Assembly: GCA_963810615.1 (NCBI GenBank)
Contig: CAWEOA010000008.1
Location: forward strand, 682,001 to 746,000
Length of the DNA stretch: 64,000 nt
Direction of reading: 5' to 3'
DNA from: JARRQJ01 sp963810615
GTDB lineage: Bacteria; Pseudomonadota; Gammaproteobacteria; DRLM01
Every line of letters starts with the position of its first letter. The first letter of the stretch is position 1. Positions 34,708-42,709 of the stretch are shown in pieces. The notes under the pieces were generated by a model, which ran no database searches, was not told where the DNA came from, and saw nothing but the letters and a program-made list of their open reading frames with translations. A program made the position numbers and the translations under genes.

Positions 34708-35423
34708 CCGCTGCCGTGCTCGATTCATCCCTGCTGCGATCCACTGAGCGCGTCACGGCGGTTACAGCAGTGCTGCTGCTGCTCGGTATCGTCGCCTTGC
34801 TGGTGACCATGAGCCGCAGCCCGGACCTGGCGTCCCTGCAGCCCAAGAACAAGGTCGCGGCCATCGATCCCGCGCAACACCCCCGCGCCCACGCCACCGC
34901 CGCGCGCGAAAAGGAGATCGCCAAGCGTTTTCAGGAAGCGGTGATGATGCTGCACGCCAAGCAATACGATTACGCCATAACCGCCTTGCACCGCGTCATC
35001 GAACTCTCGCCGCGCATGCCCGAGGCCTACGTCAACATGGGTTTTGCCCTCCTGGGTCTGAAGAAGTACAAGGCGGCGGGCGACTTCTTCAACGCCGCCA
35101 TCGATATCCGGCCCTACCAGGCCAATGCATACTGGGGTCTGGCGGTGTCATTGGAAGGCATGAAGGATCTCGAAGGCGCAGTGGGTGCGATGCGCACCTA
35201 CATCCATCTCGCACCCTCCGATCCCAATGCCCAGGATTACGTACGCCGTGCTCGCTCCGCGCTCTGGGAATGGGAGACGCGCCTCAAGCGCGGCCCCCTG
35301 CCGCCGGAAGAGGCGAAATTCCTCAACGATCGCGGCAAGCAATGGGCGGAACGCAACAGCCCGGACCACGACGCCCCGGTCAATCCCCATGGCCAGGAAT
35401 TGATGATGACTCCGGTGCCGTGA
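34704..35423 (+). CDS. Membrane-anchored TPR protein
   Basis: The 239-residue protein has one transmembrane helix (about 18-38) and then tetratricopeptide repeats (about 70-175; AIDIRPYQANAYWGLAVSLEGMKDLEGAV is a clear unit split over two helices). The tail is Arg/Pro-rich. TPR proteins beside cytochrome maturation genes (as CcmI in System I) often hold apocytochromes or assembly partners, so a chaperone role for the multihaem proteins is a reasonable inference. It starts four bases inside the CcsA-type gene and appears to end the operon. Confidence 0.8.
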   Translation: MTAAVLDSSLLRSTERVTAVTAVLLLLGIVALLVTMSRSPDLASLQPKNKVAAIDPAQHPRAHATAAREKEIAKRFQEAVMMLHAKQYDYAITALHRVIELSPRMPEAYVNMGFALLGLKKYKAAGDFFNAAIDIRPYQANAYWGLAVSLEGMKDLEGAVGAMRTYIHLAPSDPNAQDYVRRARSALWEWETRLKRGPLPPEEAKFLNDRGKQWAERNSPDHDAPVNPHGQELMMTPVP

Positions 35424-35548
35424 AACTCGGATTGAGCATTGATAATAACCGAGCGCGGGCCATACGCCGCCAAGCTTGAAAGCGTGCGTATAAGAATCTC
35501 GGGTGAAATACTATCGGCTGATTCAAGCCTAGGCGGACACGACGCGGA

Positions 35549-36127
35549 ATGAACCCGGATTCACCTCCTATCTCCACACCGGAACAATGGTTGAGCGAAC
35601 ACGGCGATGCCTTGTACCGTCATGCCTATTTTCGTTTGCGCGACGGCATGGCGGCGGAAGATATGGTACAGGAGACCTTGCTTGCCGCTATGAAGGGGCG
35701 CGAACGCTTCGCCGGCCGTTCCTCGGAGCGTACCTGGCTGATCGGCATTCTTAACAACAAAGTGGTCGATTATCTGCGCAAGCAGGTGCGGGAGCAGAGT
35801 CTGGATCAGGGCGATCTCGGTGATGATGAGTTGGAGGGTTTGCTATTCGAGGCGGACGGCCACTGGCGCCAGCCACCATCCGCTTGGGGCGACCCCGACG
35901 CCGCCTTCGAACAACAAGTGTTCTGGGAGTCCCTGAGCCGTTGTCTCGAGGAACTGCCGGCCCGCCAGGCCCAGGCCTTCAGTCTATGCGAAATGGACAG
36001 GGTGGGGGGCGCCGAGGCCAGTAAGGTATTGGGGGTTTCCACGACTAATATATGGGTCATCCTGCACCGTGCCCGTCTGCGTTTGAAGGAATGTCTGGAG
36101 ATAAACTGGCTGGGACAGCGCGCTTAG
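35549..36127 (+). CDS. ECF-type sigma-70 factor
   Basis: The 192-residue protein has sigma region 2 (about 18-85: HAYFRLRDGMAAEDMVQETLL, then FAGRSSERTWLIGILNNKVVDYLR) and region 4 (about 130-185: LEELPARQAQAFSLCEMD, then GVSTTNIWVILHRARLRLK). The 45-residue linker with DDELEG and PPSAWGDPD is typical of a group of RpoE-like factors paired with zinc-finger anti-sigmas. The next gene encodes such a protein. It lies between the cytochrome cluster and the bufferin operon and could control either. No convincing autoregulated promoter was seen. Confidence 0.88.
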   Translation: MNPDSPPISTPEQWLSEHGDALYRHAYFRLRDGMAAEDMVQETLLAAMKGRERFAGRSSERTWLIGILNNKVVDYLRKQVREQSLDQGDLGDDELEGLLFEADGHWRQPPSAWGDPDAAFEQQVFWESLSRCLEELPARQAQAFSLCEMDRVGGAEASKVLGVSTTNIWVILHRARLRLKECLEINWLGQRA

Positions 36128-36168
36128 GCAGGGTGAGAGTGACATGAGGTATATGCGGAGAGACAGCA

Positions 36169-36435
36169 ATGATGATGTGTAGAGAAGCCGCTCGCTTGAT
36201 CACCGTCTCGTACCAACGGCCGTTGCGTTGGCGCGAGCAGGTGTCCTTGCGCATGCATCTTGCCATCTGCGACGCCTGCCGCAACTTCAAGAAACAGATG
36301 ACCCTGCTGACCGAGGCCGTACAGCGCTTTGCCCTACAGGGAGAGGCATTCAATCAATTGCAACTCGCCGATGATGCGCGGCAGCGGATCAGAACGCTGT
36401 TGATGGTGCAGCGCGGGGATACAGAAGGAGCGTGA
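36169..36435 (+). CDS. Zinc-finger (zf-HC2) anti-sigma factor
   Basis: The 88-residue soluble protein begins with a Cys-containing segment (MCREAARLITVSYQRPL) and carries HLAICDACRNF near residue 27, the H-x3-C-x2-C motif of ZAS-type anti-sigma domains. With the upstream Cys this can bind zinc. It lacks a transmembrane helix, so it would act in the cytoplasm, directly sensing oxidants or metals. It follows the sigma factor by 41 bases, so the pair is one regulatory operon. Three tandem ATG codons leave the exact start open. Confidence 0.8.
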   Translation: MMMCREAARLITVSYQRPLRWREQVSLRMHLAICDACRNFKKQMTLLTEAVQRFALQGEAFNQLQLADDARQRIRTLLMVQRGDTEGA

Positions 36436-36480
36436 TGCTTAGCTCTGCTTCACTATCGGGAAGGCGCGATTAATCTCATC

Positions 36481-36560
36481 GTGTCATTTCGAGCGCAGCG
36501 AGAAATCTAATTGCCATATAGCTCTCGAGAGTAGATTTCTCGCTGCGCTCGAAATGACAC
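36481..36560. repeat. REP-like element with 29-base perfect inverted arms
   Basis: Left arm 36481-36509 and right arm 36532-36560 are exact reverse complements around a 22-base loop. The core is ATTTCGAGCGCAGCGAGAAAT. It lies between convergent genes and could act as a bidirectional transcript end. A CCTCACCCCAACCCTCT-type dispersed word follows at 36570-36605. Confidence 0.8.
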
Positions 36561-36610
36561 ATTATTGATCTCCCTCACCCCAACCCTCTACCCTAAAGGG
36601 CATAAATCCC

Positions 36611-37084
36611 TTAGGGAGAGGCGGTTCTTACCGACATCAACTTCCTGCGCAGCCAGTAGTCGACGGACAATTTGCCCGGGCCGTGGAAGAAGAACAGCGT
36701 CAGCAGAATCCCCCAGAAGATGTGATCCCTGAGGCCGCTCTCCGATAGGTCGGGATAGGAAATGGCCGCGGTGAAGTTGAGGATCAACAGCGCGGCGGTG
36801 CCGAAGCGTGAGGCGAGACCGAAGGCCAACAGTACCGAACCGCCTAATTCCACCGAAGTGGCGAGTACAGCGGCCACATTGGGCGGCAGCAGCGGCACGT
36901 GATATTCAAAGTTGAACAGCATCTGGGTGGTCTGCCAACTGGCTATCTTGGTGAGACCGGATTTCCAGAAGACGTCGGCCAGCCATAGACGGGCGGCCAG
37001 GTCGACGGCGGGGCTGAGAAAATCCAGGCCTTTGATGGCCGTCATCGCCGGGCTGGTCAGTTTGCGTAGGGTTGCGATATGCAT
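36611..37084 (-). CDS. DoxX family membrane protein of the bufferin operon
   Basis: From ATG at 37084 the 157-residue protein has four hydrophobic helices with the DoxX signature: LWLADVFWKSGLTKI near residue 35, LATSVELGGSVLLAFGLASRFG near 85, and FWGILLTLFFFHGPGKLSVD near 127. DoxX proteins commonly end bufferin/HvfABC-type operons and may act in redox or quinone chemistry in the membrane. The longer reading to 37249 overlaps the previous gene and is not used. It is separated by 20 bases from the DUF2063 gene upstream. Confidence 0.85.
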   Translation of the reverse strand: MHIATLRKLTSPAMTAIKGLDFLSPAVDLAARLWLADVFWKSGLTKIASWQTTQMLFNFEYHVPLLPPNVAAVLATSVELGGSVLLAFGLASRFGTAALLILNFTAAISYPDLSESGLRDHIFWGILLTLFFFHGPGKLSVDYWLRRKLMSVRTASP

Positions 37085-37104
37085 CTCACGGGTCTCTTCA
37101 GGAT

Positions 37105-37872
37105 TTATAGGAAAAAATTCACCAGCGTGGCCTGGCTGACGTAGGTGTGCAGCAAGGCACCGAGATCGGCAGCAGGGTCGGCGCGCATGGCGCACCCATA
37201 GGCGGCTTCCAAGGTTTGCCTGTCGTTGAGTGCAGCCAGGAACTGCCATTCCGCCTCACTGAGCGTTATCAGTACCATCCGGTTTTCGCGGCGTTGGATC
37301 AGCAGGTTGACTCCACCCGAGGACAAGTCCACCGCTTGATCGCCCTCATAGTCGGCTTGATTCACACGCCAGATAGCATCGATGGGCCAGGCGGAACGCA
37401 GCAGCTGGCTGGCGTGGTTGAGTCGAAAACGCAGTCGTCCATAGTCCTCGTGCGGAACAGCTGCGAGTCTGTGTAAATTCAGCGGCGAATCGTCGATGGC
37501 CGAGTAGGCTTGATGGCAACACCATTCCAGACGCGCCACGTCGGGCAGATAGGGGAGTGAGGCGGCATGCTCGAATGTGCTGAGAAATTCCGCGAAGTCG
37601 GTACCGAAGCGGTTTAGGTCGCCGCTGCGCGAAGGATAGGCGTCGATGTAGCGTCTTGCCGCGAATTTGAAAAATTCATCGCCGACCAGGCGCAGGATGA
37701 CCGGATAGATCGCCTCCAGCGCCTTGCTGAGGGCGGCGTAGACATTGTTCCTGTAGATCGCCATGCGCGGTGATCCCGGCATTGTCCCGGATTCGAGGTA
37801 TACGGCGATGGCGGTCTCGTCCCGGGTGAAGACCGAGGACATGAATGCCGTTTGCATGTCACGCAGCGACAT
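37105..37872 (-). CDS. DUF2063 partner protein of the MNIO enzyme (BufC/HvfC type)
   Basis: The 255-residue protein starts MSLRDMQTAFMSSVF and has RMAIYRNNVYAALSKALEAIYPVILRLVGDEFF near residues 36-70, the hallmark of the DUF2063 N-terminal domain, split here across two helices. These proteins bind the precursor peptide and present it to the MNIO enzyme. It overlaps the MNIO gene by 14 bases, so the two are translationally coupled. Confidence 0.87.
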   Translation of the reverse strand: MSLRDMQTAFMSSVFTRDETAIAVYLESGTMPGSPRMAIYRNNVYAALSKALEAIYPVILRLVGDEFFKFAARRYIDAYPSRSGDLNRFGTDFAEFLSTFEHAASLPYLPDVARLEWCCHQAYSAIDDSPLNLHRLAAVPHEDYGRLRFRLNHASQLLRSAWPIDAIWRVNQADYEGDQAVDLSSGGVNLLIQRRENRMVLITLSEAEWQFLAALNDRQTLEAAYGCAMRADPAADLGALLHTYVSQATLVNFFL

Positions 37873-38707
37873 GGTGTGTCGCCTCCATGATCGCCTTTGC
37901 CTTGGCCGCTTCCTGCAGCAATACCGGCAGGGTGGGGATATCGGTGTCCCATTCGATCAATGTCGGTTTGCTGCCATGGCAACGCAGGGCATAGCGATAC
38001 AGTTGCCACACCTTGTCGCTGACCGGCGTGCCGTGGGTATCGATCAGACAATCACCGGTATCATGATGTCCTGCCAGATGGATTTCCTGGATGGCCGTGG
38101 AAGGCATGGCTTGAATATAAAGATAAGGATCGAAATCATGATTGACCGCGCTGACGTAGATATTGTTGACATCCAGCAGAATGCCGCAGTCGGTGCGCTT
38201 TGCCACGGCCGCCAGAAATTCCCATTCGGGCAGCGTCGAATGATTGAAACGCACATAACTGGAAAGATTTTCGATCAGAATCTGTCGTCCGAGGTAATCC
38301 TGGGTTTGCTCGATCCTTTGGCAGATGTGGCTCAAGGCCTCCTCGGTGTAGGGCAGAGGGAGAAGATCGTTCATGTGGCGTCCCGCGACGGAACTCCACG
38401 ATAGATGTTCGGAGACCAGGCCGGGCTCGCAGCGTGCGATCAACGCTTTGAGCCTGGCGAGGTGTTCCATATCGAGCGGATCGGTGGAGCCCAGTGACAT
38501 ACCCACGCCGTGCAGGCTAAGAGGATAATGCTCACGAACCGCATCCAGATAGCGACGGTTCGGTCCGCCGGCGTCGAAAAAGTTTTCGCTGTGTATTTCC
38601 AGCCACGCCACCGCGGGTTTGTCGTGCAACACTTCGCGATGATGCGTGCTGCGCAAACCGATCCCGGCTTGCGCCGGGATCTTCTGTGTTGGCCTCACCT
38701 CTCTCAT
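37859..38707 (-). CDS. MNIO-family (DUF692) peptide-modifying iron enzyme, BufB/HvfB type
   Basis: The 282-residue TIM-barrel protein shows the family motifs in order: GIGLRSTHH near 15, LEIHSENFF near 35, SLHGVGMSLGS near 63, SEHLSW near 98, LIENLSSY near 145, LDVNNIYVSAVNH near 177 and EIHLAGHH near 207. The conserved His, Glu, Asp and Asn residues bind two or three irons. MNIO enzymes use oxygen to turn precursor Cys into heterocycles that bind copper. The ATGA overlap with the precursor gene sets the start. Confidence 0.92.
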   Translation of the reverse strand: MREVRPTQKIPAQAGIGLRSTHHREVLHDKPAVAWLEIHSENFFDAGGPNRRYLDAVREHYPLSLHGVGMSLGSTDPLDMEHLARLKALIARCEPGLVSEHLSWSSVAGRHMNDLLPLPYTEEALSHICQRIEQTQDYLGRQILIENLSSYVRFNHSTLPEWEFLAAVAKRTDCGILLDVNNIYVSAVNHDFDPYLYIQAMPSTAIQEIHLAGHHDTGDCLIDTHGTPVSDKVWQLYRYALRCHGSKPTLIEWDTDIPTLPVLLQEAAKAKAIMEATHHVAA

Positions 38708-39003
38708 GAGGATTTGGTAGAGCCGCCCGAGATCTTGCCGCAGGTGCCGGCGGGCAGGTAGACGAAATCATGACCGTCCTTGTCCATGGTGGCCTGGCCG
38801 GCGCAGGCGTGAGGCGCACCCTTGCCTGCGCAATCGTTCATCCCGGCCTTGGCGATGCCAAAGCATTTTTCATAGCCTGCCTTCATCGCTGGCTTGCCCA
38901 TGCCCATCTTCATGTCATCGGCCAAACTCTGTCCGGCCACGGCTAGGCCGCCCAAGGCAAGCACGCCGGCTATGGCGGAGCGCATCATCAGATCTTTACG
39001 CAT
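38704..39003 (-). CDS. Bufferin-type copper-binding precursor peptide (DUF2282, BufA1/HvfA-like)
   Basis: The 99-residue precursor has a signal peptide (to about 29), a Met/Lys-rich stretch (KMGMGKPAM) and four Cys at 47, 58, 67 and 88 in the bufferin pattern EKCFGIAK, NDCAG, HACAGQA and LPAGTCGKISGG. In studied bufferins the MNIO enzyme modifies the two central Cys and the product binds copper in the periplasm. AGGAGA lies five bases before the ATG. As first gene of the operon it would be the most strongly expressed. Confidence 0.9.
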   Translation of the reverse strand: MRKDLMMRSAIAGVLALGGLAVAGQSLADDMKMGMGKPAMKAGYEKCFGIAKAGMNDCAGKGAPHACAGQATMDKDGHDFVYLPAGTCGKISGGSTKSS

Positions 39004-39345
39004 GTCTATCTCCTGTTGCTGTTAATGATTGATTAAGGAAGCTCTTCAATGATTTGTCATTCCGGGCGTAGCGTAGCGGAATCCCGTGTCTTTAACTCAG
39101 AGAACTACTGGATTCAGCTTTTATACCTTTAGGGTATGCGCCGGAATGACATCAAAAAATTTAAACCTTTCCTTAATATATTTATGTATGTGACTAACTT
39201 GCCTCATACGTTCAATTAGTCGCAGGGGGTGGGTATTCCTTACAGCGTTGCGAAAATATTTTTGCTGAGGGAAACCAAGTCAAGTGAACTCCCCTTGATG
39301 AGAGTCACACCATTCCAATATAAGAAGAGGGGCTAGGGCGAGAAT
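39004..39345. other. Promoter region of the bufferin operon with a REP-like repeat
   Basis: 342 bases between two minus-strand operons. The repeat at 39056-39150 fills its left part. The AT-rich stretch at 39155-39200 could hold promoter elements, but no clear sigma-factor motif can be called. Confidence 0.4.
39056..39150. repeat. REP-like inverted repeat
   Basis: GTCATTCCGGGCG (39056-39068) opposes CGCCGGAATGAC (39139-39150) imperfectly, with a small inner ATACC...GGTAT pair. The ATTCCGGGCG-GAGCGTAGCGGA word recurs at 42600-42631. Confidence 0.6.
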
Positions 39346-39915
39346 TTAGTCCAGCATCAGGATAATGCCGCAGGTCAGAAGGGCGATGAGCAGGGTGCGC
39401 AGTCCGGACCACAGCCAGAATACGCCGCTGATCTGGCCCAGGAATACACCCAAGAAAAAGATCGCCGCAAAGGCGGTGCCGATCGCGGCCGCCAACGGTG
39501 GCAGCGGTAAATAGTCGGCGAACCACAACGGCGAGATGATCAGTAATGAGAGCAATAACGGCGCCAGCCCGTTGACCAAGGCGATGAGGGCGGGCATGAG
39601 GCGCGCGGCCCTGCCGTGTGCGGAGTCGCCGAGATCCGAGACCATCGCCTGTTCCAGCTGTCGTAGTGAATTCTGGCGTTCCGCCGCCTCGCTCATGTAG
39701 GCGCTGGTCAAGCCACTGATCGTCAAGGCCACGGCTGCGCCCAGGCAGGCATTGATGATTACCTTGGTGTTGGGTTCACCGCTGATGTAAAAACCCATGA
39801 TGATGCCGAGCATGGTCAACACACCGTCGAAGCCGTTGACCACGAAATAACGCCGTGCGATGGTGTGGGAGCCGCTGATCTTGAGGAACAGCCCGAGTTG
39901 ATCGAAGATCTTCAT
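39346..39915 (-). CDS. VIT1/CCC1-like membrane transporter
   Basis: The 189-residue protein has about five hydrophobic helices and the FVVNGFDGVLTMLGIIMGFY segment (residues 24-43), the conserved Asp/Gly-rich first helix of the VIT1/CCC1 family of iron or manganese exporters. GLTSAYMSEAAERQN near 68 corresponds to the cytoplasmic metal-binding loop, here short. Family members move Fe2+/Mn2+ out of the cytosol. It follows the DUF211 gene by 19 bases, so both are in one operon. Metal specificity is not deducible. Confidence 0.78.
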   Translation of the reverse strand: MKIFDQLGLFLKISGSHTIARRYFVVNGFDGVLTMLGIIMGFYISGEPNTKVIINACLGAAVALTISGLTSAYMSEAAERQNSLRQLEQAMVSDLGDSAHGRAARLMPALIALVNGLAPLLLSLLIISPLWFADYLPLPPLAAAIGTAFAAIFFLGVFLGQISGVFWLWSGLRTLLIALLTCGIILMLD

Positions 39916-39934
39916 AGCTGCTCAGTGCGACCCT

Positions 39935-40201
39935 TTATTTTTCCACTACGCTGTTCACCTCGACCTCGTCGATGCTGTGCAATGATCCACCGAGATTGGT
40001 AATGGTCTCAGAAATGACATCGAAGTCGACATTGTCCCCTTCGATGACGATCTGTACCGTCTCGGTCTTCTCATCCACCGCTTGCACGGTAAAGGTGACG
40101 CGATAATCGGCGCCGTGTCTCGCGATGGCCTTGGCGAACTCCAGACCATTGGGCTGATGGGGTTTGAGCACATCCAGTACGATACGCTTGACTAAGACCA
40201 T
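39935..40201 (-). CDS. DUF211 domain protein
   Basis: The 88-residue protein matches the small DUF211 family, best known from archaea: VLVKRIVLDVLKPHQP at the start, EFAKAIA, TVQIVIEGDNVDFD near 47 and the GGSLHSIDEVEV end. The fold is a ferredoxin-like domain that can form rings and bind divalent ions. Pairing with a VIT1-like transporter suggests a metal-responsive accessory or regulator. It is the first gene of the two-gene operon. Confidence 0.85.
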   Translation of the reverse strand: MVLVKRIVLDVLKPHQPNGLEFAKAIARHGADYRVTFTVQAVDEKTETVQIVIEGDNVDFDVISETITNLGGSLHSIDEVEVNSVVEK

Positions 40202-40360
40202 AACAGACCTTTCCCTGATGCCGTCCCACTAGCGGAGAGAGAGGGCTATTCAGACCGTTGGTAGTTGCTGAGATTGTAGCGCGGAAGTGAGGCAATCCAT
40301 AGTCCCGTCGTCGAGCTCATTGTATAAATCAACCAATCGACATGGCGCGCGCTGCGTGGC

Positions 40361-42544
40361 CTAGGAAATAACGGATATTTTCCAACAATTGTGGATGCGC
40401 GGATTACGCGCAAAATCGTCCGGGATGGTGCTGCGGGTGATGTCTTCTATGCGCAATCCCGTCAGCGCCGCGTGGTTCATCTTGAAGCTGCGCAGGTTAT
40501 TGGAGAAGATCAATATGCCGTTCGGCGCCAGGAGCCGGACGGCGGCGTTGAGCAATGTCGCGTGGTCGCGTTGTACATCGAAGCTGTTGTCCATGCGTGC
40601 CGAGTTGGAAAAACTGGGTGGGTCGAGGAATATCAAGCCGTAGCGTTTCTTGTCGTGCGCCGCCAGTTTGATCCATTCCAGGCAGTCGGCCTGGATGTAA
40701 TGATGCCGCGTATCGCTGTAACCGTTGAGTGCCAGATTCTTGCGCGCCCAATCGATATAGGTGCGCGACATGTCGATGCTGGTGGTGCCGGCCGCGCCGC
40801 CGGCGGCGGCATAGACCGTGGCGGTGCCGGTATAGGCAAACAAGTTGAGGAAGTGCTTGCCTGGCGCCAGTTCGCGCAGTATGGCGCGGGTGAGGCGGTG
40901 GTCGAGAAACAGACCCGTATCCAGATAATCGGTGAAATTCACCAGGAAGCGCAGGCCGCCTTCGCCGATCTCATGAAATTGTTTTTCGGCGGCGAGTTTT
41001 TCGTATTGCGCCGATCCCTTCTGGCGGCGGCGCACCTTGAAGAACAGTTGCGCGGCTGTGATGTCCAGCACGCGGGGAATGGCGGACAGTGCATCTTGTA
41101 GCCGCGCCTCCGCCTTGGCGGGATCGATGCCCTTCGGCGCCTGATATTCCTGTACATGCACCCAGCGTTGTTCGCCTTGGTAGAGATCCACGGCCACGGC
41201 ATATTCCGGCATATCGGCATCGTAAAGCCGGTAGCAGGCGATGTCTTCGCGCTCAGCCCACTTGCCGAGTTTTTTGAGATTCTTGCCCAGGCGATTGGCG
41301 AACATCTCAGCGCCGGGGGTGAGCGGTGCGTCGCCGATCGCTTGCGGCTCCGGTATGGCGCGCGGGGTCAAAAACCATTCCGGGGTGATATCGAAGCACA
41401 ACAACTTGCATTCCAGGGCGCCGTTGTACAGTGAATAGATCTTGCGTGCACGCAGTGCCATGCGTTTGCCCAACTCGGGATTGCCGGTGAATACCGCGGC
41501 ACGCCAACCGTTAAAGTGGGTCTTGAGCTGTTCGCCGAGATGGGCATACAGATACTGCAGTTCCGAGACTTCGCCGAGGCGTTCGCCATAGGGCGGATTG
41601 GTCACAAAGAGTCCCGGCGCGGCCTGCTGGGTGTCCGGCGGCGTGCAGTCGCCGAGTTCGCGGCGTTCCACATGGATATGGGTGCCGAGTCCGGCGCGGG
41701 CGATGTTATCCGTGGTGGCGCGCACCGCCTGGCGATCGGCGTCATAGCCGATGATGGGGGGCAGTTGCGGCAGGCCCGCGTCGCGGCGCGCGACGGCATC
41801 CTCTTTGAGCGACTGCCACAGCGAGGCATCGTGGCCGCGCCAGCCGAGAAAACCGAAATAGTCGCGCGCCAGCCCGGGGGCGATGTCCGCCGCCATCAAT
41901 GCCCCTTCGATCAATAGCGTGCCGCTGCCGCATAAGGGATCGAGCAGCGTGCCGCCTGCCTTGGCGACCTCGGGCCAGCCGGCGCGCAGCAATACCGCGG
42001 CGGCAAGATTCTCTTTCATGGGCGCCGCCATGGCATCGCTGCGATAGCCGCGCCGGTGCAGGCTTTCACCGGATAGATCGATGCTGAGGGTCGCTTCGTC
42101 TTTGTGCAAATAAATGTTGATGCGTACCGCAGGTCGCGTGCGCTCCACATCGGGACGTCGTCCATAGCGCTCGCGGAACTGGTCGACGATGGCATCCTTG
42201 GCCTTGAGGGCGCCGTATTGGCTGTGGGTTATCTTGGATTGGGATGCGGTGAAATCGATGGCCAGGCTGGTGTCGACCGATAGATGCTCGTCCCAGGCTA
42301 TGGCTTGCACGCCCGCATACAGAGTCTCGGGGCTCGCTGCGGCGAAGCGCGCCAAGGGCAGGAGGATGCGGTTGGCGAGCCGCGACCACAGGCAGCAGCG
42401 GTAGGCAACGGCCAGATCGCCTTCGAAGGCGACGCCGGCGCGGGTCTCGCGGACGCTGGCGGCGCCCAGGCGGCGCAGTTCCGCGGCGAGCAGCGATTCG
42501 ATGCCCTTGGGTGTGGTGGCGAAAAAGGTAGAGGAGGCGTTCAT
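40361..42544 (-). CDS. rlmKL: Bifunctional 23S rRNA methyltransferase RlmKL
   Basis: The 727-residue protein joins two methyltransferases. Residues 1-155 hold the THUMP region, 160-385 the RlmL domain with DPLCGSG at 202-208 and NPPYGER at 316-322, and about 400-727 the RlmK domain with DPPSF at 641-645. In E. coli RlmL makes m2G2445 and RlmK m7G2069 of 23S rRNA. The fused form and its length (about 700) are normal for gamma- and some betaproteobacteria. All key motifs are intact. It is monocistronic and a housekeeping marker of the chromosome. Confidence 0.95.
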   Translation of the reverse strand: MNASSTFFATTPKGIESLLAAELRRLGAASVRETRAGVAFEGDLAVAYRCCLWSRLANRILLPLARFAAASPETLYAGVQAIAWDEHLSVDTSLAIDFTASQSKITHSQYGALKAKDAIVDQFRERYGRRPDVERTRPAVRINIYLHKDEATLSIDLSGESLHRRGYRSDAMAAPMKENLAAAVLLRAGWPEVAKAGGTLLDPLCGSGTLLIEGALMAADIAPGLARDYFGFLGWRGHDASLWQSLKEDAVARRDAGLPQLPPIIGYDADRQAVRATTDNIARAGLGTHIHVERRELGDCTPPDTQQAAPGLFVTNPPYGERLGEVSELQYLYAHLGEQLKTHFNGWRAAVFTGNPELGKRMALRARKIYSLYNGALECKLLCFDITPEWFLTPRAIPEPQAIGDAPLTPGAEMFANRLGKNLKKLGKWAEREDIACYRLYDADMPEYAVAVDLYQGEQRWVHVQEYQAPKGIDPAKAEARLQDALSAIPRVLDITAAQLFFKVRRRQKGSAQYEKLAAEKQFHEIGEGGLRFLVNFTDYLDTGLFLDHRLTRAILRELAPGKHFLNLFAYTGTATVYAAAGGAAGTTSIDMSRTYIDWARKNLALNGYSDTRHHYIQADCLEWIKLAAHDKKRYGLIFLDPPSFSNSARMDNSFDVQRDHATLLNAAVRLLAPNGILIFSNNLRSFKMNHAALTGLRIEDITRSTIPDDFARNPRIHNCWKISVIS

Positions 42545-42599
42545 TTCGGGGATGATTTCAAAAAATGCATTCTACCTTAAAGGCCCTGATTATTCCGGT

Positions 42600-42631
42600 A
42601 TTCCGGGCGGAGCGTAGCGGAGACCCGGAAT
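42600..42631. repeat. REP-like palindrome
   Basis: ATTCCGGG (42600-42607) and CCCGGAAT (42624-42631) enclose GCGTAGCGGA, the same word as in the repeat near 39060. Confidence 0.55.
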
Positions 42632-42709
42632 CCGGCGTCTTTGATGGAGATAGTTGCTGGACACCGGTTTTCGGCGGTGCGACGGTTCAGTTCATCCACT
42701 CCATAAATG

